A stretch of DNA of 64,000 bases from assembly GCA_902465015.1 (NCBI GenBank), contig CABQLK010000005.1, positions 3,559 through 67,558 of the forward strand. Direction: 5' to 3'. The stretch is from an uncultured Collinsella sp. Lineage in GTDB: Bacteria; Actinomycetota; Coriobacteriia; Coriobacteriales; Coriobacteriaceae. Of this stretch, positions 8,090-17,029 are shown in pieces. A program made the position numbers and the translations under genes. Every line of letters starts with the position of its first letter. The stretch's first letter is position 1. The notes below the pieces were generated by a model. It was not told where the DNA came from and made no database searches. It saw only the letters and a program-made list of their open reading frames with translations.

Positions 8090-8866
8090 CTAGTAGCTCA
8101 CCTGGCAGGGAATGCCGAGGGCGCGCACGCGCGCGGCAATGGCGTCGAGCACCTCGGGTGCTGCCTTGGCAAGGCCGGCGACCGGTGTCTCGCGCGCTAC
8201 CGTGTAGATGGTTGCTTCTTGTGGGCGAATGCGCTCAAGCGCCGCGAGCCAGGGGGCAACGTACTCCTCGCCGGTGTTGTCGATGAGCTTGCCCTGATAC
8301 TCACCGGTCAAAAAGATCGTCTGGATAATAACGTGACCGTCAAAGCTTGCGAACGTCTCGATCTGGTGCTCGACGTCGTAGGGGCCAACAGGCTGGTCGA
8401 GCAGCTGGATAAACGCCGGGTCGACGGTATCGAGCTTAAGAATGTTGTCGTCGACCATCATGAGCGCGTCGTGCACTTCGGGGCGGTCGGCGCGCGTGCC
8501 GTTGGAGAGCACGGCGATCTTGGAGTTTGGGGCAAGCTCGTCGCGCAGCGCGACGGCGCCGGCGATGGCCTGCGGAAACTCCGGTGCGGCGGTGGGCTCG
8601 CCGTTGCCTGCGAAGGTGATCACATCGGGGAGCTCGCCCTCGGCTGCCATCTCGCGCAGCTTTGCCTCGAGCGCGTCGAGTACCACAGCGGCTGTGTTGT
8701 ACGGCTCATGGCAGGGGCGCTCGGCGTTGAGGCCGTTTTCGCAGTAAATGCAGTCGAACGTGCAGATTTTGCCGCTGGCCGGCATCATGTTGACGCCGAG
8801 CGAGAGGCCAAGGCGACGGCTGCGAACGGGCCCAAAGATGGGGCTGGCATTCAAAAACGTAGACAT
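8090..8866 (-). CDS. Radical SAM protein, COG0731-like
   Basis: This 258-residue protein carries the [4Fe-4S]/SAM motif C35-x3-C39-x2-C42 (CTFDCIYC). It is preceded by FGPVRSRRLGLSLGVN, typical of the COG0731 group related to wyosine-type and NifB-like radical SAM enzymes. Bacterial members have no firmly assigned reaction. The frame stays open upstream across the neighbouring divergent gene, but that part is antisense. ATG 8866 has GAGGAG at proper spacing; the ATG two codons earlier is too close to it. Confidence 0.82.
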   Translation of the reverse strand: MSTFLNASPIFGPVRSRRLGLSLGVNMMPASGKICTFDCIYCENGLNAERPCHEPYNTAAVVLDALEAKLREMAAEGELPDVITFAGNGEPTAAPEFPQAIAGAVALRDELAPNSKIAVLSNGTRADRPEVHDALMMVDDNILKLDTVDPAFIQLLDQPVGPYDVEHQIETFASFDGHVIIQTIFLTGEYQGKLIDNTGEEYVAPWLAALERIRPQEATIYTVARETPVAGLAKAAPEVLDAIAARVRALGIPCQVSY

Positions 8867-9091
8867 AGGCATATGCTCCTCAAGAGAATTGTGCCTAAGC
8901 ATAGCATCGGCTCCAAAGCAAGGTGCGGGCTCTTGCTTTACAAGTTTCGTTTTTTCACGTCGCCCATTATGCCACGCCATGAAAAGCCTCGGGTCGGGTA
9001 AAGTTAATCTGTTAACAAGGTGTAAGGCAATGCGGGTCCATCCAACCGCACTGACGTGCAACTGGATGAGCATTGATGATGGGGGCACAAC

Positions 9092-9889
9092 ATGAATTTT
9101 ACGGTCGAGAATGCGGGCACCACGATTGCCTGTCGCGAATATGCCGGCCCAGATGTGTCGCCTGATGCTCCTGCCTTGGTGTGCGTGCACGGCGCTTGTG
9201 TCGACGGCACATTTTTCGACGGTATCGCTTGTGAGCTCAGCCGCAACTACCGCGTAATTGCCTACGACCGCCGCGGCTGCGGTGGCAGCAGCGATGCGGC
9301 AGACGGCAGCTATGATCTTGCCGCTCAGGCCGCCGACCTGCAAGCCGTGATCGAACACGTTGGCGCTCCGACAAATGTGCTTGCGCATAGCGCCGGTACG
9401 TTGGTGGCGCTGGAGCTTCTTCGCGCCGAACCCCATCTCGTCGCCCGTGCGATTCTGCATGAGCCGGCTGTGTCGGCCGAAGGCGTCGGTATGGGCGCAG
9501 CTCCGGTTTTGCTCGATATGATTGCGGCTGGAAAGGTTTCAAGGGCGCTCCGGCTTTTCTTGGGAGCCCTCGGCGACTTGGACCCCGAGGCTCCTGGGAC
9601 GACCGAAGCGGAAGTCAAACATGCCCTGCGCAATGGTCGTTGCTTTATGGCCAATGAATACGGAACAAATATGACATATGCTCCCGACTGGGAGCGCGCC
9701 CGCGCGTCAAAGGCGGTGTCGGCCGTGTTTTTGGGCGAGCTTTCGGTCGATACACCCCGCGAGGCTGGTACGCGAGCGGCTGCCGAATATCTCGATTGCC
9801 CCCTTGTGACGATCCCGGGCGCGCATAACGGTCTGCGCGATCGCCCCGTTACGGCGGCAAACGCCGTTCGCGATGTCTTGGAGCGTTAG
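9092..9889 (+). CDS. Alpha/beta-hydrolase fold protein
   Basis: The 265-residue soluble protein has the oxyanion-hole VHGAC, the strand YDRRGCGGSS, the nucleophile elbow LAHSAG with Ser100, and the C-terminal histidine in PGAHNG. This is a complete catalytic set for an esterase, lipase or peptidase-like hydrolase. The substrate is not evident. The start has a GGGGGC ribosome site. It is divergent from the radical SAM gene and stands alone; its relatives include haloperoxidase-like and C-C bond hydrolases. Confidence 0.83.
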   Translation: MNFTVENAGTTIACREYAGPDVSPDAPALVCVHGACVDGTFFDGIACELSRNYRVIAYDRRGCGGSSDAADGSYDLAAQAADLQAVIEHVGAPTNVLAHSAGTLVALELLRAEPHLVARAILHEPAVSAEGVGMGAAPVLLDMIAAGKVSRALRLFLGALGDLDPEAPGTTEAEVKHALRNGRCFMANEYGTNMTYAPDWERARASKAVSAVFLGELSVDTPREAGTRAAAEYLDCPLVTIPGAHNGLRDRPVTAANAVRDVLER

Positions 9890-10100
9890 CACGCTCGATG
9901 ACCTGCGGGGAGAGGGGCTGTTAGCGTTTCGTCATTGTTAACGAATGCGCCCATAACCGCGCGCCCGCGGCTCCATTACCGCCGTTTGCCAGGTCATAAA
10001 AATGTAACGATAATCGCGCGTTTGCCTTCAGCTGTTAGATGCTACCCTTGTACCAATTGATATGCACCGTTGCCGTGCGTAACGATAGGAAGGGCCCCAT

Positions 10101-11981
10101 ATGCTCAATAATCACGAGGTCAATCTAACCGACGAGGAGGCTGCCGCCGAGGTCGCCCGCGTCGCGAAGACCTACCCCGTGGTGCGTTTGTTGTCGGCCG
10201 ATCAGATTAAGAGCGAGCCTAACTGCTTGCTCGCCGGCGATCGCTGCCCTTGTCTGCGTCAGTCGAGTCTTGAGGCCTTGACAGGTTCCGATGATGTATC
10301 GGAGCAGCTGCTCAATGATGGTACCGAGTACCGCGCTCGCCTGCGCCCTCTGAAGGTTGAGGGCGAGCCTCACGTCCTGCTGATGGTGCGTCCGATCGAT
10401 GAGCAAGAGGCTGCAGAAGAGGACCTCGTCTACACCGATGTGCTGACGAGTGTGCGCAATCGCCGATATTACGAGGAAAAGCTCCGTAGCGCCCGCATGA
10501 ATGCCGGCGTTGCGGTGATCGACCTTGATGATTTTAGGGTCTTCAACGATACGTGTGGCCGTCATGCCGGCGACCTTGCGCTCGGTGCTGTGGCGACGGC
10601 CATACGCAGCGGAATTCGTTCGACTGACGAGCTTGTACGCTATGGCTGCGACAAGTTTGTGGTCGTCATGCCCAATATTCCCTCCGATGACTTCACCCGT
10701 CGCCTGCACCAGGTGTCCGATGCCGTTCATGCCACGATTGTTCCGGGCCATGAGTACGTGAGCTTGACGGCATGTATTGGTGGCGTTCGCATTCATGGCG
10801 AGACGGTCGATGAGGGAGTTGGCCGCGCTGTCCAGTTATTGAGCCGCGCTAAGGCAAAAGCCGGTACGGTCGTGACCGACGCCGATTCCATCGAAGCCTT
10901 CCAAAGCGAAAAGCCTTTGGTGCTTATTGTCGATGACTCCGAGATGAACCGAGCCATTCTCAACGAGATGCTCAAGGACGAGTATTGCATCCTCGAGGCC
11001 GACAACGGTCGCGCGGCGCTCGACATGGTCGACCGCTATGGCGATGAGTTGTCGCTCGTGCTGCTGGATATTGTCATGCCGGGCATAAGCGGCTTTGAGG
11101 TGCTGGCCGATCTGTCGCGCCGATCGGGTATCGACAATCTGCCTTTCATCATGATTTCGAGCGAAGATTCCGATGATATGGTTCTGCGCGCGTACGAGCT
11201 GGGCGCCTCGGACTATATCAACCGCCCGTTTGACTCCCGTGTCGTGCGCCGCCGTGTAAGCAATACCATCCGCCTATACGCCAAACAGCGCCGCCTGACG
11301 AGCCTGCTGTCCCAACAGTACAACGAGCGCGTCAAGAACAGTCGCATGCTCATCGACATCATGGCCGGCGTCATGGAGCTTCGCAATGGCGAGAGCGGCA
11401 GGCACGTTACGAACATCGAAAAGCTGACCGAGCTGCTGCTTGGCTGTCTGGTCCAGCGTAGCGGCACGATCTCCCTCGACAATGAGGAACGCTCCACGAT
11501 TGCCCTGGCTTCGGCGCTGCACGATATCGGCAAGATGTCGATTGACGATGCGATTCTCAACAAACCCGGGCGCCTTACGCCCGAGGAGTTCGAGATTATG
11601 AAGACGCATACCACGATGGGCGCCGACATGTTGCTTGAGCTGGGCCGCCATCACGTCGGCAATGCGCTTATGGAATATGCGTACCAGATTGCGCGTTGGC
11701 ATCACGAGCGCTGGGACGGCAAGGGCTATCCCGATGGCCTTAAGGGCGACGAGATTCCCATCGCCGCGCAGGTGGTCTCGGTGGCCGACGTGTATGATGC
11801 GCTGACGAGCGTGCGCGTGTACAAGGACGCTATCCCGCACAAGGAGGCGATCCAGATGATTCTGGACGGTAAGTGCGGCACCTTTAACCCGCTGTTGCTC
11901 GACTGCCTGCTCGAGGTGCAAGACCGTATTGCCGAGACGTTGGCACGCCCCGCCGACGTTGTCGCGTTTCCCACGATTTAG
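10101..11981 (+). CDS. Response regulator with degenerate GGDEF and HD-GYP output domains
   Basis: The 626-residue protein combines an N-terminal PAS-like region (1-110) and a GGDEF-like domain (about 113-265) whose active-site loop reads YGCDKF (181-186) and so should not make c-di-GMP. A receiver domain (273-390, phosphoacceptor Asp323, with Arg in place of the usual Lys in NRPFD) and an HD-GYP phosphodiesterase domain (HD at 474-475, HHERWDGKGYPDG at 534-545) follow. It probably degrades a cyclic dinucleotide under phosphorelay control. An HPt gene follows 23 bases later; no kinase is nearby. Confidence 0.9.
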   Translation: MLNNHEVNLTDEEAAAEVARVAKTYPVVRLLSADQIKSEPNCLLAGDRCPCLRQSSLEALTGSDDVSEQLLNDGTEYRARLRPLKVEGEPHVLLMVRPIDEQEAAEEDLVYTDVLTSVRNRRYYEEKLRSARMNAGVAVIDLDDFRVFNDTCGRHAGDLALGAVATAIRSGIRSTDELVRYGCDKFVVVMPNIPSDDFTRRLHQVSDAVHATIVPGHEYVSLTACIGGVRIHGETVDEGVGRAVQLLSRAKAKAGTVVTDADSIEAFQSEKPLVLIVDDSEMNRAILNEMLKDEYCILEADNGRAALDMVDRYGDELSLVLLDIVMPGISGFEVLADLSRRSGIDNLPFIMISSEDSDDMVLRAYELGASDYINRPFDSRVVRRRVSNTIRLYAKQRRLTSLLSQQYNERVKNSRMLIDIMAGVMELRNGESGRHVTNIEKLTELLLGCLVQRSGTISLDNEERSTIALASALHDIGKMSIDDAILNKPGRLTPEEFEIMKTHTTMGADMLLELGRHHVGNALMEYAYQIARWHHERWDGKGYPDGLKGDEIPIAAQVVSVADVYDALTSVRVYKDAIPHKEAIQMILDGKCGTFNPLLLDCLLEVQDRIAETLARPADVVAFPTI

Positions 11982-12004
11982 TTTGACCAAAGGAGTTTTA
12001 ATCC

Positions 12005-12361
12005 ATGATTTCCATGCGTGAGGCGTATGAGAAGATCGGCGCTAATTATGATGACGCGTGCGCTCGGCTGATGGGCGAGGAAATGCTTGCCCGCTTTGCC
12101 CTCAAGTTTTTGGATGACGAGAGCATGGACAAGCTGGAGGCCGCCATGGCGGCAGGAGACGCCGAAGGTGCGTTTATGGCAGCGCACACGCTCAAGGGCG
12201 TGAGCCAGAACCTGGGATTCGATAATCTGTACGAGCCGGCGATCGTGGTGACCGAAGCGCTGCGCGGTGTCGATGCCGTTGACGGCGCCCGCGAGGGGAT
12301 GCATGCGTTGCAGCAGCAATATGCGGCTACGATGTCGGCCTTGCGCGAGGCGGCCGAATAA
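12005..12361 (+). CDS. HPt domain phosphotransfer protein
   Basis: This 118-residue all-helical protein has the HPt signature AAHTLKGVSQNLGF, with His61 as the phosphorylation site. Such proteins shuttle phosphate between hybrid kinases and receivers. Its position immediately after the receiver/HD-GYP gene, with a strong AAAGGAG site, makes that receiver the likely partner. A second possible ATG lies three codons in. Confidence 0.88.
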   Translation: MISMREAYEKIGANYDDACARLMGEEMLARFALKFLDDESMDKLEAAMAAGDAEGAFMAAHTLKGVSQNLGFDNLYEPAIVVTEALRGVDAVDGAREGMHALQQQYAATMSALREAAE

Positions 12362-12385
12362 GAGCTTGCGAGCCTTGATGACTAT

Positions 12386-12449
12386 GAGAGTGGATAATCT
12401 CCCGTTTTAGGCCCGGTGGTGGCCTCGAAGTGGGAGATTATCCACTCTC
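12386..12449 (+). repeat. Long palindrome, loop family B, copy B2
   Basis: Perfect 18-base arms GAGAGTGGATAATCTCCC (12386-12403) and their complement (12432-12449) enclose a 28-base loop with TTTAGGCCCGGT. A further partial copy of one arm (ATCCACTCTC) occurs about 20 bases downstream. Confidence 0.7.
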
Positions 12450-12540
12450 GTTCGATACGTGTCCAAAAATCCACTCTCACCCCTTCTGATTAGTGAATGG
12501 GCTATGCGCACTGGTGGGGCTTTCCGCATGCAATCAATAT

Positions 12541-12568
12541 CGTTGTTCGATAAACTGTTCGAATAACG
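12541..12568 (+). promoter_or_regulatory. Candidate operator for the Xre regulator
   Basis: CGTTGTTCG and CGAATAACG form an inverted repeat (one central mismatch pair per arm) spaced by ten bases, 24 bases before the start of the DUF2975 gene. The position suits autoregulation by the Xre protein encoded next; no binding data are available. Confidence 0.4.
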
Positions 12569-12591
12569 ATAGAGTCGATGAGGGTGAGTGT

Positions 12592-13152
12592 ATGTCTAAC
12601 AGCGTTCAGCGTATGGCCAAAGCGGGCGAAAATATCAGGAACCTTGGCTTTTGCATGGCAGCCGTTTTTGCAGGGATGCTCGTCGCTTTTGCCGCGTTGG
12701 TTGTTTACGTGATCTGGTATGCGGTTGCAAACGTTGCTTCTGTCGATTCTTTCGGCGTCGTGACGCTTCTCGATGGCGGGTGCATCGTTATCCCAAGCGG
12801 ACTGTGCCTGGCACTCGTCGTGGGTATTTCGCTTGTCGTTCTGTGTGGGATCAGCCGTAACATCTCGCGAGGCGTCTCGCCCTTTACCAAGACGCATGTG
12901 CGGCTTATCCGTGTTCTTGCGCTTGCCTTTGCTGTTAACGCCGCGGTTTCGCTTATTGGTGCCTATGGATCGGTCAATCTCACCATTGGCGGACTGGAGC
13001 TTTACATCGTGCCTCATTCCTTCGTTATTGAGATTTGCCAAGGCGCTACCTTTGATGCGGGGTCGTTTATCGGCGCAGTTGTCTGCTTGTTTATCTCGGC
13101 GATCTGGAGTTATGCCTCGCTGCTCCAAGAGCAGTCTGACGAGCTTGTGTAG
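12592..13152 (+). CDS. DUF2975-type membrane protein
   Basis: The 186-residue protein has four hydrophobic segments (about 20-45, 60-85, 105-130 and 155-180) and the layout of DUF2975 proteins, which are usually encoded next to a small Xre regulator as here. Function is unknown; in related pairs the two genes behave as a membrane sensor/repressor unit. ATG 12592 was chosen because it follows GAGGGTGAG and gives a normal N-terminus; the frame is open further upstream. Confidence 0.7.
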   Translation: MSNSVQRMAKAGENIRNLGFCMAAVFAGMLVAFAALVVYVIWYAVANVASVDSFGVVTLLDGGCIVIPSGLCLALVVGISLVVLCGISRNISRGVSPFTKTHVRLIRVLALAFAVNAAVSLIGAYGSVNLTIGGLELYIVPHSFVIEICQGATFDAGSFIGAVVCLFISAIWSYASLLQEQSDELV

Positions 13153-13160
13153 GAGGAAAC

Positions 13161-13490
13161 ATGAGCTATCTCATCATCGAGCTTGAGACGCAGCTGCTTA
13201 AGACCGGAAAGACCAGCGCTGATCTGATTCGGGCGACGGGGCATACTCCGGCTAATATTTCAAAGCTTAGAAACGGAAAGATAAAAGCTATTCGCCTAAA
13301 GACGCTTCTTGATATCTGTGATGAGCTTGATTGTCAACCGGGAGATATTATTCAGCGCGTGAGCGAGAAAGAGCTTGAGGAGCTTATTGTCGAGCGCGCA
13401 AAAAATGTCGTGAGACAGATGCGGGATGGCGGAGGCAACGAGGCGTCGCTTCCGACATCAGTCTTTGCTGTCGATTTGAGCGACGAGTAG
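13161..13490 (+). CDS. Xre-family helix-turn-helix regulator
   Basis: This 109-residue protein is a Cro/C1-type DNA-binding protein (HTH about residues 15-70, with TSADLIRATGHTPANISKL and the C-terminal CDELDCQPGDII typical of the YozG-like group). An acidic tail follows. Its start is nine bases after the DUF2975 stop behind AGGAGG, so the pair is co-transcribed. The palindrome at 12541-12568 is a plausible target. Confidence 0.82.
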   Translation: MSYLIIELETQLLKTGKTSADLIRATGHTPANISKLRNGKIKAIRLKTLLDICDELDCQPGDIIQRVSEKELEELIVERAKNVVRQMRDGGGNEASLPTSVFAVDLSDE

Positions 13491-13525
13491 CATAAGACGA
13501 ACAGCTAAAACGAAGTGTCAGCGTG

Positions 13526-13560
13526 AAGGGACCCGTGTCTAACATGGGTCCCTTCTTTTA
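13526..13560 (+). terminator. Terminator after the Xre gene
   Basis: GAAGGGACCC and GGGTCCCTTC form a strong stem with a short loop followed by TTTT, 36 bases after the stop codon. Confidence 0.85.
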
Positions 13561-13634
13561 GATTATCTTGACAAATATGAGTTATCGAAAAACAATAACA
13601 ACCATGGAAAACGATAAAGGAGAGAAAGAGCGAT

Positions 13635-14396
13635 ATGAGCGGTTTTTCTATCAAGCAGAACGGGGGTCCAATGAACGCATCAGCGATAAAGCTATCAAAA
13701 GTTTCAAAACGCTACGGGAAACGGCACGTTTTGCATGACGTTTCCTTCGAGGTGCATCAGTCTGAGCTCTGTGCCCTTGTCGGTGCAAACGGTGCGGGCA
13801 AAAGCACGCTTATTAAAATCGTCTTGGGCCTCTGCGAGCCATCTTCGGGGAGCGTGGAGCTCTTTGGAGGCAAATCAAAAAGAGAGCTTGGCCTGATGCG
13901 GACGCGTGTCGGCTATGTGCCAGATTCCAGCGGAGCATACCAATCCCTCAGTGCGGTTGAGAATCTCCAAATCCGATGTGCGGAATGGGGGCTTGATGCG
14001 AATCGTGAGATTCCTCGCGTTTTGAGCCTAGTTGGACTGGATGCCGATGAGAAAAAGAACGTGAGCAGTTTTTCTCTGGGAATGAAACGGCGGCTGGATA
14101 TAGCTACAGCTTTGTTGGGTGACACTGATCTGCTTATTTTTGATGAGCCAGCAAACGGGTTGGACCCGCTGGGCATCGAGAGTATATGGGCCCTTATCGG
14201 TCGATTGAATCGAGAACAGGGTAAGACCATGCTCATCTCTAGCCATGATTTGGATGAGTTGGCATCAGTTGCAACAAGTTGCGTGTTTATTCATGACGGC
14301 GAACTGCTGAAAAAGGAACCGATGGACGTCATAAGGGATGAGGCATCGTCCATAAAAGAGTATTACAGGCGCTTGATGAAGGCGGTCTCGCTATGA
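13635..14396 (+). CDS. ABC transporter ATP-binding protein (BcrA/lantibiotic-exporter type)
   Basis: The 253-residue ATPase has Walker A GANGAGKST (50-58), the signature FSLGMKRRL (the SLGM variant common in bacitracin and lantibiotic exporters) and Walker B LLIFDEPANGLDP. It should energise the two membrane proteins encoded next. The start has AAAGGAG; a second Met 12 codons later is possible. Base composition is lower in GC than the surrounding genes, which suggests acquisition as a block. Confidence 0.88.
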   Translation: MSGFSIKQNGGPMNASAIKLSKVSKRYGKRHVLHDVSFEVHQSELCALVGANGAGKSTLIKIVLGLCEPSSGSVELFGGKSKRELGLMRTRVGYVPDSSGAYQSLSAVENLQIRCAEWGLDANREIPRVLSLVGLDADEKKNVSSFSLGMKRRLDIATALLGDTDLLIFDEPANGLDPLGIESIWALIGRLNREQGKTMLISSHDLDELASVATSCVFIHDGELLKKEPMDVIRDEASSIKEYYRRLMKAVSL

Positions 14397-15217
14397 AGCG
14401 GGCGATCCATCCCATAAAGGCAGATGTGATGCGTTTGCACAGGATGTTTCCGGCGAAGTTTGGTCTTGCGCTTATGCTGGCGTTCGGCCTTCTCTTCTGT
14501 GTCTTTCTAAAAAACGGAACAACGTTGCTCGCCTTTGGCAATAGCGTTTTTGGGGAGGATATTGGTTTCTGCTGGAATGTAATCGATCCTTCTGCACCCG
14601 ATGAGTCCCTTGTGCGCAGTGCTTTTGCCGGCACCTCCCTGTTCGTTCCGCTCATCGTTTGCCTGGCGATTTTACAGGAGCGCGGCTATGAAGAGGGATG
14701 CCGAATTTCTTCAGCAAGAGGTCTTGCCCGCTTTAACGGGGCTCTGGCACATGTACTTTCGTCTGCTTTAATAATTGGCGCAGCATATAGTGCGCTTTGC
14801 CTTCTTCTTTTTGCAATAGCCATAATACGTGTAGGGCATAACTACTCGCACGACATGCTAACTGCATTTTTGCCTGCGATGATAATCAACGCCGTATTGG
14901 TGATATCGGTTGCGTTGGAGACGGTGACCATCTATCGGATTACAGGCAGCGCCGTATTTAGCGGTGCTGTGGTAATAATCGGATTTGTCATGAGCTTGAC
15001 GCTCTACGGAACTTACCTTCAGACGCCCATACCGTCCTTGCGATGGATCTTCTTTCTTCCTGGGCCGTACCTTGGAGTCGGATGTGCCCTTGGGTATAGC
15101 GATATGGGGCAGCTGACGCTTCTGGGATATGGCGCGGCAGCCAGCTGTCTATCGGTATTGATTTACGCTCTCGTGAGCTTTCGTGCTGGGGGTGTGCTCA
15201 ATGGCTCGTCAGACTAG
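14393..15217 (+). CDS. ABC exporter membrane subunit 1
   Basis: This 274-residue integral membrane protein has six predicted hydrophobic segments and no recognised catalytic motif. It starts inside the ATPase stop codon (ATGA overlap), so the two are translationally coupled. The arrangement matches ABC-2 type permeases of peptide-antibiotic immunity or lantibiotic export systems, but no biosynthetic genes are nearby. Confidence 0.7.
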   Translation: MKRAIHPIKADVMRLHRMFPAKFGLALMLAFGLLFCVFLKNGTTLLAFGNSVFGEDIGFCWNVIDPSAPDESLVRSAFAGTSLFVPLIVCLAILQERGYEEGCRISSARGLARFNGALAHVLSSALIIGAAYSALCLLLFAIAIIRVGHNYSHDMLTAFLPAMIINAVLVISVALETVTIYRITGSAVFSGAVVIIGFVMSLTLYGTYLQTPIPSLRWIFFLPGPYLGVGCALGYSDMGQLTLLGYGAAASCLSVLIYALVSFRAGGVLNGSSD

Positions 15218-16019
15218 AAGATTCCTTCATTCAGAATTGAAGCATGTGAGCAAATGGACGTACGCCTTAATCCTGGTAATTTATGCGTGCATGATGGTAT
15301 TGCAGCTTAATTCTTTCCCGATGTGGTTCTGTAGCCTCCGTGAGAACAGTTTCTTGGGCTTTTTCCCAGACCCGACGCTTCGGCTATCGGCAGAGGATGC
15401 CCTTCTATTTGGTAATGCAGAGGTTTTTCGCGGTCTGCTGTTCAACGTAGCCCCGTTGGCTCATGCATTGTTCTTTCCGTTCATCGCGGCTTGCATTGTG
15501 CCGCGCTTTGTCAGTTCGGGCTTTATTGAGGAACCGTGGGGGTTGTCGGAGGCTCGGGGAGGGAAGCGTGTGTGCGCTATCGTTGCGCGAGTGGTGCTGT
15601 CTTCTTTCGCCCTTTTGGGCGCGTTTATCCTGTCGAGTGTCGTTTTGTACTGCCTTAACTGCGCGATCGTTTTAGATGCTCAACAGTATTTCAACCTGAA
15701 TAGTTTTTGCTATCGACTTCTTCTGGCGAGTGTCGTCTGCCTTGCATACGTGGTCTCTTGCGTGATCGCTGTTTCCTATTTTGGGTCCGGCTTCGGTCCG
15801 ATTGGCATGCTGCTGCTTGTCAACGTTGTGGCGATCTACATACAGCTCGGGGCCAATTCCATGCTTCCGCTTCCAGTCTCGATGCTCATGTGGATTTGTG
15901 GCGTGACCCCGTTGGGGAATGGTCAATGCATCTCGATTTTAATTGACTGCCTAATCAACGTAGCAAGCGTTTTTACCATTTGCTTTACCATAGACCGATT
16001 GCGGTCGAGATTTCTTTGA
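15201..16019 (+). CDS. ABC exporter membrane subunit 2
   Basis: This is a 272-residue protein with about six hydrophobic segments, the second membrane partner of the ATPase at 13635. Its ATG at 15201 lies within the end of the preceding gene behind GGGGGTG, giving a 17-base overlap. It has no sequence motif beyond the hydrophobic pattern; assignment rests on the operon. Confidence 0.65.
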   Translation: MARQTRRFLHSELKHVSKWTYALILVIYACMMVLQLNSFPMWFCSLRENSFLGFFPDPTLRLSAEDALLFGNAEVFRGLLFNVAPLAHALFFPFIAACIVPRFVSSGFIEEPWGLSEARGGKRVCAIVARVVLSSFALLGAFILSSVVLYCLNCAIVLDAQQYFNLNSFCYRLLLASVVCLAYVVSCVIAVSYFGSGFGPIGMLLLVNVVAIYIQLGANSMLPLPVSMLMWICGVTPLGNGQCISILIDCLINVASVFTICFTIDRLRSRFL

Positions 16020-16056
16020 TTGTTTGTGAGGGATAATCATACCGAGCATGCCAAAT

Positions 16057-16103
16057 ACAGGGGGGGCGGGCACCGTGGCTGGTGTCCGCCCCCCCCCTGG
16101 CTT
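16057..16103. terminator. G/C-tract hairpin between convergent genes
   Basis: CAGGGGGGGCGGGCACC pairs with a GGTGTCCGCCCCCCCCCTG tract around a 6-base loop. It separates the ABC exporter operon from the convergent amidotransferase gene. No T run follows, so the termination role is inferred from position. Confidence 0.5.
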
Positions 16104-16132
16104 AGGAGGCTTTACCCTGAGTGGTTCGCGAG

Positions 16133-16942
16133 CTAGCGGGCCTGCTTTACCTTGGCAGCAGCCTCGACAAACGACTTCCACAGGTTAAAGTCGGTTTCGA
16201 GCGTCTGCCAGGTGTACTCGGGATGCCATTGCACGCCCAAGCAGAACGGCTGGCCCTCGACCTCGATGCACTCGGGAACGCCATCGGTTGCCTTGGCGAC
16301 CAAGCGCGTGCTCTTACCCAGACGGTCGACGCAGCAGTGGTGTGCGGAGTTGGTCTGGATCAGCCTGTGCCCGCCAACCGCGCGCTCCAGCAGCGAGCCC
16401 GGCATGACCTCGACAGGGTGCACGGGGTCGTTGAGCACGTGGGTGTGGCGCCACTGCGTGCGACCCTCGCGCGCGCCCAGGCTCGGCACGTCCATGCACA
16501 GGGTGCCGCCGGTGGCGACGTTGAGCAGCTGTGTGCCGCGGCAGGTGGTAAAGAGCGGCTTTTTGGCGCGGAGTACCTCGTCGACCAGCTTAAACTCAAA
16601 GCTATCGCGGATTTCGCAGCAGAGGGTGGGGTCGTAGGGTCGATCATCGCCCCAACGTTTGGGATTGACATCGGGGCCGCCGGGAATGGCGACGCCGTCG
16701 GCGATATCGACGTAATGACGGATGACCTCAATGTTCTCGGTGATGGACATCTGCAGCGGCAGGCCGCCGGCGGCAAGGATGGCATCGACAAAAACACTTG
16801 CGATTTCCTCGTTGGGGGAGAGCGTCTCGCTCAAAAACGGCTTTGCCTCTTCCCAACGCGGCGCGACGAGGATGAGCGGACGGTCGGCGGGGGCGACGTC
16901 GACATGCGGGGTGTAGGACGATGAGGTGCGGGTTCCGATCAT
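16133..16942 (-). CDS. Class I glutamine amidotransferase, peptidase C26 (gamma-glutamyl hydrolase-like)
   Basis: This 269-residue enzyme resembles PuuD-type gamma-glutamyl-GABA hydrolases. The nucleophile is Cys134 in FTTCRGTQLLN (usually GICRGxQ), and His240/Glu242 in QWHPE complete the triad. IPGGPDVNP is the conserved oxyanion-side loop. It would hydrolyse a gamma-glutamyl amide and release glutamate, which fits the polar amino-acid importer encoded next. The ribosome site is weak. Confidence 0.87.
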   Translation of the reverse strand: MIGTRTSSSYTPHVDVAPADRPLILVAPRWEEAKPFLSETLSPNEEIASVFVDAILAAGGLPLQMSITENIEVIRHYVDIADGVAIPGGPDVNPKRWGDDRPYDPTLCCEIRDSFEFKLVDEVLRAKKPLFTTCRGTQLLNVATGGTLCMDVPSLGAREGRTQWRHTHVLNDPVHPVEVMPGSLLERAVGGHRLIQTNSAHHCCVDRLGKSTRLVAKATDGVPECIEVEGQPFCLGVQWHPEYTWQTLETDFNLWKSFVEAAAKVKQAR

Positions 16943-17029
16943 GGTTGCGGCTTTCGAATCCGGGTGGACATGGCACAGGGGTGGCGCGGGACAAACGTTA
17001 CTGATGAATTTGCCCGCGTGGCAATTGGG

